Source: Campylobacteraceae bacterium
GTDB lineage: Bacteria > Campylobacterota > Campylobacteria > Campylobacterales > Sulfurospirillaceae
Reading direction: 5' to 3'
Length of the DNA stretch: 32,803 nucleotides
Assembly: GCA_019162915.1 (NCBI GenBank)
Contig: JAFLKZ010000013.1
Location: 34,522 to 67,324, forward strand
Of the stretch, positions 27,349 through 32,803 are shown piece after piece. A model generated the notes under the pieces. The model saw only the letters and a list, made by a program, of their open reading frames with translations, had not been told where the DNA came from and ran no database searches. A program made the translations under genes and the position numbers. Numbering within the stretch: position 1 is the first letter of the stretch; every line of letters begins with the position of its first letter.

Positions 27349-27362
27349 CTTTACATGTAAAG
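27349..27362. repeat. TTTACATGTAAA palindrome, copy 5, between convergent genes
   Basis: CTTTACATGTAAAG, a 14-nt palindrome in the 23-bp gap between the lipoprotein gene and the broken RhuM-Fic gene. It is followed by GTTATTTT on the plus strand, so it could act as a weak terminator. Confidence 0.6.
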
Positions 27363-27363
27363 G

Positions 27364-28337
27364 TTATTTTAGTCTTTCACTTAAAATATTGATGATAAGT
27401 TTTACCATCAACTCTTTTTGCCCAGAGTCACTTGAAGCTACCAAAAGCGCCAATGAAACTAAAGCGTTATCATTTATCTTTGGCTCGCCATTTGTCTTAT
27501 AAACAAAAATGAACCGATGCGTTTATTTCCATCACTAAAAGTATGGTCTTTGATGACATAATACAGCAAATTTGCCGCTTTTTCTTCGATACTTGGAAGC
27601 AAGTCAACTCCTCCAAAGGTTTGATAGATATTGAGCAGCGCCCCTTTAAACTCTCCTGCTTTTTCATTACCAAAAAGCTCCGTAGCATCACCTTTTCCCA
27701 TCAAGTCTTTCTTAATCTCACGAATAGCATTTTTAGCCTCGTCATAATCCAAAACAAATCTCTGCTCACATGTACCGTGCAACGCATGAAGCGCATTTGA
27801 ATCATAACCTTGAAGCAATGCCCATGTTTTGGCATAGTTGTTAATAATGTCAAAAAGCCCTTTGGCTTCATTACTGCCAAGTTCTTTACTTTCGATACTT
27901 TTGCGTACCAGCTCCATAGTTGCAGTGAGTTCGTTTAACCCTTGTTTTGAAAGACGTTGCTGATTGAGGGCATAACCTTTGATAAGGTATTCTTTGAGGA
28001 TTTTACTTGCCCAGAAACGAAACTGCGTACCTCTTTTAGACTTGACACGATAGCCCACAGAGATGATGACATCAAGATTGTAAAAAGCAACGTCTCTTTC
28101 TACTTCTCTTTTACCCTCAATTTGAACTATCCGGAAATTCCGGATAGTTGAGTTTTCTTCAAGCTCACCTTCTTTAAAAACATTTCCAATGTGTTCATTG
28201 ATAGTTTTTACATTTTTATCAAAAAGCTCCGCCATCTGCTTTTGACTCAACCAAACAGTCTCATTCTCCAAACTAACTTCTAGACTCACTTGCCCCAAGG
28301 CATCAGTATATAAAACAACATTTTGCGTCTCTTGCAT
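27364..28337 (-). pseudogene. RhuM-Fic/Doc family gene, broken by a small deletion and frameshift
   Basis: The N-terminal half is RhuM-like ('TVWLSQKQMAELFDKNVKTINEHIGNVF', then 'AFYNLDVIISVGYRVKSKRGTQFRFWA'). The C-terminal half carries a Doc/Fic core 'HTFSDGNKRIGSFLF', the motif of AMPylating or phosphorylating Fido proteins. Right after 'GSFLFI' the frame reads 'RQMASQR' and stops at 27474. In the next frame the expected family ending follows ('TNGEPKINDNALVSLALLVASS...LIINILSERLK', stop 27364). Family members usually have about 10 extra residues between these parts, so a short deletion not divisible by three seems to have removed them. I place the start at ATG 28337 (MQETQ), with AGAGG 9 nt upstream; an in-frame ATG at 28367 is possible. 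RhuM-Fic genes occur singly or near restriction and defence genes. Whether the truncated protein is active is unknown. Confidence 0.75.
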
Positions 28338-28461
28338 GTTTACCATCCTCTGTTTTTCTGACATCATTATAACGATTTAGCAAACACTCTTCACCTTTTA
28401 TTACAAAATGAAATATTTATTTTTACCGCTCATTTGTTACCAAAACAACCTCTATATTATT

Positions 28462-28508
28462 GCCCAAACACAACTAGAGAGCTAAAATCACTTACCATGT
28501 CACTACTT
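28462..28508 (-). pseudogene. Relic of a diguanylate cyclase (GGDEF) gene 3' part
   Basis: These 47 nt match 32182-32227, inside the diguanylate cyclase gene at the right edge, with about five differences including one indel (roughly 89% identical). The matching part of the intact gene encodes 'SSDMVSDFSSLVVLG' near the end of the GGDEF domain. Here the reading frame is lost (stops and an extra A), and no further similarity is visible on either side. It lies in the gap between the RhuM-Fic relic and the Pro/His-rich exported protein gene. Confidence 0.65.
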
Positions 28509-28555
28509 CAAATTTAACTAATTTTTCTTCGTACCCTATCTCAAAAACAGATAAA

Positions 28556-29236
28556 TTAATGACGTCTTCTATTATCTTCATCCCTTTCACTTGGGTGTTG
28601 TGGTTCAACTTTTCGTTGAGGCTCATACTTTTTTGGTTCATGTCTTTCTTCTTTATTGTTGACTTTATTTCTCTCTTGAACAGGAGGACTTGATTCATGG
28701 CGAGGCTGTTCATGTCTTTGTGGCTCAGGTACATAATGCCTTTGTGGTGGCGTATAATGTTTTGGTGGTATTGGCACATATCGCTGTGGATGAGATGGTA
28801 TGTAACGCTCTTCATAACGCTCTTTGCGTCTATTATTATATTCATAATAAATATCTCGCATATCGTGGCGTTCTCTTAAGATAATAAAATCATGCATGTC
28901 TGAGCGAATGCCTAAATAAAGTGCTATATCGTACCATCCATTTTGTCTTCTATCATAATAGACTTGTAGCACATATTCTGGGGATAGCCCTGAAATCTCT
29001 GCTAAACGCAATATCATGTAGGCATCAGCTGGCTCGTAAACACGGTTTAAAATGAGTATCACATCAGATTCCATGATACCAAAACGATTGACAAGTCCAT
29101 AGCGATAACCGTAAGGGTCAGAATGAGAACGCAGGTTAAGATTTAGTCGCCACTCAAAATCAGACGCTTTTAATGTATCCGGTAAGATAAAAGTGCTCAT
29201 CGCAATGAGTACTACAAAAATGTATTTAAAATGCAT
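28556..29236 (-). CDS. Exported protein with basic Pro/His/Arg-rich C-terminal half
   Basis: This 226-residue protein has a signal peptide (hydrophobic 'YIFVVLIAMSTFIL', cut near 'LKA' before 'SDF'). Residues about 30-120 form a compact mixed domain ('YRYGLVNRFGIMESDVILILN', 'PADAYMILRLAEISGLSPEYVLQVYY', 'GWYDIALYLGI'). The helical 'ISGLSPEYVLQVYY' part recalls periplasmic proteins in which a helical domain monitors metals or envelope stress, but I do not recognise a named family. The last 100 residues are low-complexity, rich in Arg, His, Pro, Glu and Tyr ('PQRHEQPRHESSPP'), with probable metal- or surface-binding capacity. AAAGGA lies 7 nt before the ATG. It appears to be monocistronic. Confidence 0.65.
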   Translation of the reverse strand: MHFKYIFVVLIAMSTFILPDTLKASDFEWRLNLNLRSHSDPYGYRYGLVNRFGIMESDVILILNRVYEPADAYMILRLAEISGLSPEYVLQVYYDRRQNGWYDIALYLGIRSDMHDFIILRERHDMRDIYYEYNNRRKERYEERYIPSHPQRYVPIPPKHYTPPQRHYVPEPQRHEQPRHESSPPVQERNKVNNKEERHEPKKYEPQRKVEPQHPSERDEDNRRRH

Positions 29237-29371
29237 GATATATTCCTTTAATCTGTTGTAGTTTTAAATGCGTATTATTACTAAATTTTGCACATAAAAT
29301 AATTTTATATTTTCATAAAATTTTAGCGAATAATTGTGAATTTAATGTGGAAAAAGTAAACCTTACACTAC

Positions 29372-29593
29372 TCACCAAGGTCCCATAAATCGTATGGGCT
29401 TATGGTCACATTGTAAAATGTGTTTTGTTTTTCTTCCTTGCACACGTTTGCGCCATCGTTTATAGGCTTTTAGGCTCATGAGTGAGCGCATCATGTTTTT
29501 GAGCTGATTTTCACTAAGCAAAAATTCTTTTTCGATTGCCTCAAATGGGGTTCTATCTTGCCATGCCATTTCTATCAAACGACTCTTTTCCAT
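29372..29593 (-). CDS. TIGR03643/DUF2805 family small protein
   Basis: This 73-residue soluble basic protein matches the DUF2805/TIGR03643 pattern: 'RLIEMAWQDRTPFEAIEKEFLLSENQLKNMMR' (helix-turn-helix-like), 'SLKAYKRWRKRVQGRKTKH', then 'RFMGPW' at the end. Function is unknown; the helix-turn-helix-like first half and the Arg/Lys-rich middle suggest nucleic-acid binding. AAGGAA precedes the ATG. It begins 15 nt after the UvsE-like stop, and family members are often found beside DNA repair or photolyase-type genes, so a role in UV response is a reasonable guess. Confidence 0.75.
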   Translation of the reverse strand: MEKSRLIEMAWQDRTPFEAIEKEFLLSENQLKNMMRSLMSLKAYKRWRKRVQGRKTKHILQCDHKPIRFMGPW

Positions 29594-29608
29594 TGCTATT
29601 TCCTTGTC

Positions 29609-30469
29609 TTAAAAAAATATTTTACATGTAAGCTTTGAATGTTCTATAGCCTCTTCTTTGGCTTTCGCTTCTACCATGATGTCGATGCTATGTTTATCGT
29701 CTCCTAAAAAAGTACATAAGGTTTCCCAATCCTCTTGTGAGATAAACGGTGCGTGCATCCCTACTTTACCCTCTCCTTGTGAAGAGATATGAACTTTTGG
29801 TCGTTTGCCATCCCAGCTTTGCTTGATACTCATCCAACTCACAGCAGAAGGATTAATGCTATGGTGGAAACTATCAAAAATCATTCCTATACCACAGCGC
29901 TTAGCTAAGTGTAACGTTTCAAGAGCGTTAAAATTGTACTCATCATTTTCAAGCGCAAGATAGGGTTTAAGCCATGGATTTTCTTTAAAAACAGTGTAAA
30001 AACGCTCCATTGTTGCTTCTTTGTTGCCGTGCACCCCTCCTACATGTAAAGTAATAACGCCCTCTTGTGCTCCTAACATATCCAACACTTTCGTACAATA
30101 CGCTAACTCTCTTAAAGAGGCTTCTACCACCAAAGGATTGGGAGAGCCTAGTTGAATGAACTGCCCTGGATGAATACTTAAACGCGTTGAATATGCTTTA
30201 CATGTAAGCCTTGCTTCTTCAAAAAAAGGCTCAAGTTCTTTCCACCATGTCATATCAAATGCGCTGTGTGAGGCGAATGGAACGATGGCATTGCCAAGCC
30301 TAAAAAGAGTGATGCCTCTTGCTTCGCACAACGCTAAGATATGAGGCAAATCTTCCAAATTTTGTCGCACAGTTTGAAATAAACGCTCTTTGGAAAGTGA
30401 CATTAATTTAAAAGAACGGTTAGTGGATAAGATGTTGTCTTTTGTTGAACAAAAAAGCCCAAAGCGCAT
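29609..30469 (-). CDS. uvsE: UV damage endonuclease UvsE (UvdE family)
   Basis: The protein has 286 residues from ATG at 30469 (MRFGLFCSTKD...), chosen because AAAGGA lies 7 nt upstream and family members start near this 'RxGLxC' segment; the frame is open 21 codons further up. Conserved UvdE features in a TIM-barrel order are 'ITLFRLGNAIVPFASH', 'RLSIHPGQFIQLGSPN', 'VITLHVGGVHGNKEA', 'LALENDEYNF', 'GMIFDSFHHSINP' and 'VHISSQGEGKVGMHAPFIS', ending with 'DIMVEAKAKEEA'. The His, Asp and Glu residues in these blocks are the expected metal ligands. The enzyme nicks DNA 5' of UV photoproducts to start alternative excision repair. It is co-transcribed with the TIGR03643-type gene and diverges from the SDR gene. 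Confidence 0.9.
   Translation of the reverse strand: MRFGLFCSTKDNILSTNRSFKLMSLSKERLFQTVRQNLEDLPHILALCEARGITLFRLGNAIVPFASHSAFDMTWWKELEPFFEEARLTCKAYSTRLSIHPGQFIQLGSPNPLVVEASLRELAYCTKVLDMLGAQEGVITLHVGGVHGNKEATMERFYTVFKENPWLKPYLALENDEYNFNALETLHLAKRCGIGMIFDSFHHSINPSAVSWMSIKQSWDGKRPKVHISSQGEGKVGMHAPFISQEDWETLCTFLGDDKHSIDIMVEAKAKEEAIEHSKLTCKIFF
29622..29631. repeat. TTACATGTAA palindrome, copy 6
   Basis: A perfect 10-nt palindrome in the last codons of uvsE (coding for the 'LTCK' part of its C-terminus). Confidence 0.55.
30198..30207. repeat. TTACATGTAA palindrome, copy 7
   Basis: A perfect 10-nt palindrome inside uvsE. A near copy, CTACATGTAAAG, lies at 30040-30051 in the same gene. Confidence 0.55.
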
Positions 30470-30612
30470 TAGATTCCTTTTTTGATGTATTTTAATCCAA
30501 AATAAACTCGTTTTGTAGGGAAACAATGTCATTTAATAAAGAGTCATTTTAAGCCTATGAATCGGACTGTATTTCATGTATGATTGCGGAAGAAGAGTAA
30601 AAAGGAAAAAAT

Positions 30613-32037
30613 ATGCGTGTACTTATCACAGGAGCAACTGGATACATCGGAAGAAGACTCAAATATAGATTACAGCGTGAAAAAAATCTCACGATTCGTT
30701 TGCTAATGAAACAAGATAAATCTTCTTACCCCAATGATGCAGTAGAGGTTTACACAGGCAATACCTTTGATATCCCAAGCCTGCACCTCGCACTTAATGG
30801 TGTTGATGTGGCGTATTATCTCGTGCATGCAATGGACTCACCCAATTACCGAGAACGTGACCGCCAAAGTGCCCATAATTTTTTAGAAGCGTGCATTGCA
30901 CAAGGGGTTAAGCGTATTATCTATTTAGGGGGTCTTGGAGAGAAACAAAGTGCAAGTGAACATTTACTCTCCCGCATCGAAGTGGGTGAAATCCTCAGTT
31001 CACGTCCCGATGCAGTGCAAACACTTTGGTTTCGAGCTGGTGTTATCATAGGCTCAGGCTCTGCTAGCTTTGAGATTATCCGACATTTGGTTGAAAAACT
31101 ACCTTTTATGATTACCCCCAAATGGGTCAACACTTTATGCCAACCTAGCGCTCAAAAAGATGTCATCGAGTATTTAAGCCTTGCAGCATTTTTAGAGATG
31201 AGAGAGAATGCTATCATAGACATAGGCTCAGAAGTGATGTCATATAAAGCTTTGCTTTTAGGTTATGCCAAAGCAGTAGGACTTAGGCGAACACTCATTC
31301 CTGTTCCTTTTTTCTCGCCCAAACTCTCTTCTTATTGGCTTACACTCATGACGCCAGTACCTTATTCCATCGCTTCAGCACTTATCGAAGGTCTTAAAAG
31401 TGAAGTGCTAGTGCGCAATGATAACGCTCAAAAACTTTTTCCCTCCATTGTGCCTATCCCTTACGCACAAGCAGTTGAACTTGCCATTGAAGAGATCAAA
31501 CACGAGCAGATTATCTCACGCTGGTCAGATGCTTCAGGTCACGCGTGGGAAGTAAATCACTCAGACCTTGCCAATGCCATCTACAGTGATCGCCAAATCA
31601 TCCCCATTCACCCCAATGAAAGTGCGTCTGTATATAAAATGTTTTGCAGTGTAGGTGGCAAAAAGGGATGGTTTGGATATGATATTTTGTGGCGCATTCG
31701 AGGAGCTATCGATAAATTGTTTGGAGGATACGGAATTTCTCGTGGACGAAGAGATCCGGTACATCTTCGTATTGGCGATAGTGTTGATTTTTGGAAAGTT
31801 GTAGATTTGCAGGAAGAAAAACGTTTGTTACTCTTTGCACAGATGAAACTTCCAGGTGTTGCATGGTTAGAATTTCTCATCAAAGATGGAAATTTTTACC
31901 AAACTGCCTATTTTTATCCCTATGGACTTGCTGGCAGACTTTATTGGTTTGCACTTATTCCTATTCATTTTTTTGTCTTCAAAGGCATGGCAAACAATCT
32001 TATCCGCTCTGTTCGAAAAGGAGTTGAGGACTCTTAG
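30613..32037 (+). CDS. SDR-type NAD(P)-binding protein with C-terminal DUF2867 domain
   Basis: This 474-residue protein begins with a Rossmann fold: 'VLITGATGYIGRRL' at 3-16 (GxxGxxG), 'VEVYTGNTFD' near 49, 'GVDVAYYLVHAM' near 66, 'KRIIYLGGLG' near 100. This is the atypical/extended SDR pattern related to NmrA-like and complex I assembly (NDUFA9-like) proteins, in which the usual YxxxK is not required. The C-terminal 150 residues form the DUF2867 domain ('WFGYDILWRIRGAIDKLFGG', 'VDFWKVVDLQEEKRLLLFAQMKLPG', 'YWFALIPIHFFVFKGMANNL'), probably a START-like lipid or quinone pocket. Substrate is unknown. AAAGGA lies 7 nt before the ATG and a TGTATGAT -10-like box about 35 nt before it. The gene ends at a 34-bp palindrome shared with the convergent cyclase gene. 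Confidence 0.85.
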   Translation: MRVLITGATGYIGRRLKYRLQREKNLTIRLLMKQDKSSYPNDAVEVYTGNTFDIPSLHLALNGVDVAYYLVHAMDSPNYRERDRQSAHNFLEACIAQGVKRIIYLGGLGEKQSASEHLLSRIEVGEILSSRPDAVQTLWFRAGVIIGSGSASFEIIRHLVEKLPFMITPKWVNTLCQPSAQKDVIEYLSLAAFLEMRENAIIDIGSEVMSYKALLLGYAKAVGLRRTLIPVPFFSPKLSSYWLTLMTPVPYSIASALIEGLKSEVLVRNDNAQKLFPSIVPIPYAQAVELAIEEIKHEQIISRWSDASGHAWEVNHSDLANAIYSDRQIIPIHPNESASVYKMFCSVGGKKGWFGYDILWRIRGAIDKLFGGYGISRGRRDPVHLRIGDSVDFWKVVDLQEEKRLLLFAQMKLPGVAWLEFLIKDGNFYQTAYFYPYGLAGRLYWFALIPIHFFVFKGMANNLIRSVRKGVEDS

Positions 32038-32068
32038 TTTTTTGTCTCGACAATAATTGTTTCGTGTG

Positions 32069-32102
32069 TTTATCTACACTTTACATGTAAAGTGTAGATA
32101 AA
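32069..32102. terminator. 34-nt perfect palindrome between convergent genes; contains TTTACATGTAAA copy 8
   Basis: The arm TTTATCTACACTTTACA is followed directly by its exact reverse complement, with no spacer. It fills the centre of the 78-bp gap between the convergent SDR-DUF2867 and diguanylate cyclase genes. In RNA it would form a long stem and could end transcription from both sides, although neither side has a strong T run. The centre is the same palindrome found elsewhere in the window. Confidence 0.65.
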
Positions 32103-32115
32103 GAAGCTTTAGGAG

Positions 32116-32803
32116 TTAGATTTCTTCATAGCTTATCACGCAATTACGTCCTTGCTCTTTAGCATTGTAAAGACATTTATCGCCCAACACAACGAGGGAG
32201 CTAAAATCACTCACCATATCACTACTTTGAATCAATCCAATACTAACGGTCACCTGCACCATAATTCCATTGTAATCAATCGTTGTATTTTCAATCGCAT
32301 GACGAATTCTTTCAGCTACTTCTTGGGCTTCTCCTAAATTCGTTTGTGGTAAAACTATGCCAAACTCTTCACCACTCAATCTTCCGATGATGTCATATTC
32401 ACGTGTTTGCTCTAACAATATAGAAGAAATTTTAGCGATAACTTTGTCCCCGCATTCATGCCCATAAGTGTCATTCACTTTTTTAAAATGATCAATGTCA
32501 AGCATCATAAAAGATATACCTTTATCTTCATCCCATCTCCGCCTTGATGCTTCGTACCATGCACGGCGATTTAAAAGGTTGGAGAGACTATCAAGCGACA
32601 TAAGCATGTGATTTTGAAGAGCATTTTGATAAGCTTCTAAGCCATTTTTTCTTCCTAGTATAATAACGGCAAAAACATAGCCCAACAAGGGAAGTGACAA
32701 AGAAATAAACTCAGCGATATGTTGAATAGGCTGATGCGTGAAAATCATTACGGCTAGCATAAACGAAAACTGATACCCTTCCATCACAAAGAAAATTTTC
32801 TTC
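32116..32803 (-). CDS. Membrane diguanylate cyclase (GGDEF domain), N-terminus beyond right edge
   Basis: The frame is open to the window edge, so the true start lies outside; a GTG at 32787 is the first possible internal start. The first ~45 residues in view hold at least two membrane helices ('FSFMLAVMIF', 'LPLLGYVFAVIIL'). A linker and a GGDEF domain follow: 'DSLSNLLNRRAWYEA', 'FMMLDIDHFKKVNDTYGHECGDKVI', 'REYDIIGRLSGEEFGIVLP', 'ERIRHAIENT' and 'VSIGLIQSSD'. The signature is SGEEF rather than GGDEF/GGEEF, a variant reported in active cyclases. The inhibitory RxxD site (REYD) stands five residues before it, as expected. It probably makes c-di-GMP in response to a membrane signal. Part of its 3' region is duplicated as a relic at 28462-28508. 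Confidence 0.9.
   Translation of the reverse strand, partial: KKIFFVMEGYQFSFMLAVMIFTHQPIQHIAEFISLSLPLLGYVFAVIILGRKNGLEAYQNALQNHMLMSLDSLSNLLNRRAWYEASRRRWDEDKGISFMMLDIDHFKKVNDTYGHECGDKVIAKISSILLEQTREYDIIGRLSGEEFGIVLPQTNLGEAQEVAERIRHAIENTTIDYNGIMVQVTVSIGLIQSSDMVSDFSSLVVLGDKCLYNAKEQGRNCVISYEEI

Noticed and set aside
28492..28845. 117-codon minus-strand frame overlapping the exported Pro/His-rich protein gene
   Set aside because: It overlaps a gene with a signal peptide and good ribosome binding site in another frame, has no homologous look, and its end runs through the cyclase relic.

Overview
The window looks like Campylobacterota (Epsilonproteobacteria), most like a Sulfurospirillum-type genome. 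The evidence is AT-rich DNA, AAGGA-type ribosome binding sites, and a familiar set of small conserved genes: a PIF1-like helicase, a 'hydrogenase-4 component G'-type protein, a FliL-like protein, a TIGR03643-type protein and UvsE. The genus is an inference; no rRNA or marker gene is present.

Region 1 (22272 down to 1, all on the minus strand) is one long gene train. In transcription order it holds: a MotA/ExbB-like channel subunit with a very long helical cytoplasmic tail; a MotB/SiiA-like partner with a single membrane helix and a conserved Asp; a TolC-type outer-membrane protein; an 80-residue exported protein; a TPR protein with a GT9/GT41-like glycosyltransferase domain; a two-helix membrane protein with a Cache-like extracytoplasmic domain and no output domain; and a giant RTX protein of about 4,800 codons in view, which runs off the left edge. 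The combination of MotAB-like pair, TolC and giant repeat protein recalls Salmonella SPI-4 (SiiA/SiiB, SiiC, SiiE), where a proton channel assists type I secretion of a giant adhesin. The ABC transporter and membrane-fusion protein are not in view and would be expected beyond the left edge or elsewhere. The giant gene has one frame break, at a four-base A run near 13370, which separates its N-terminal ~395 codons from the repeat region. The rest of the frame is open to the edge.

Region 2 (22523-25271) has a NifX/NafY-like metal-cluster-binding protein gene that meets, tail to tail, a minus-strand operon of PIF1-like helicase, conserved protein and FliL-like exported protein.

Region 3 (25328-32803) is a mosaic. 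It contains a lipoprotein with SH3, NlpC/P60-like and M15 peptidase domains; a RhuM-Fic/Doc gene broken by a small deletion; a 47-nt relic of a diguanylate cyclase gene; an exported Pro/His/Arg-rich protein; a TIGR03643-type small protein next to UvsE (UV endonuclease); an SDR-DUF2867 protein; and a membrane diguanylate cyclase cut by the right edge.

A short palindrome, TTACATGTAA (often TTTACATGTAAA), occurs eight times between 21.4 and 32.1 kb and not in the first 21 kb. Copies lie in gaps between convergent genes, in a short operon gap and inside genes. No tRNA, rRNA, CRISPR array or insertion sequence was seen.
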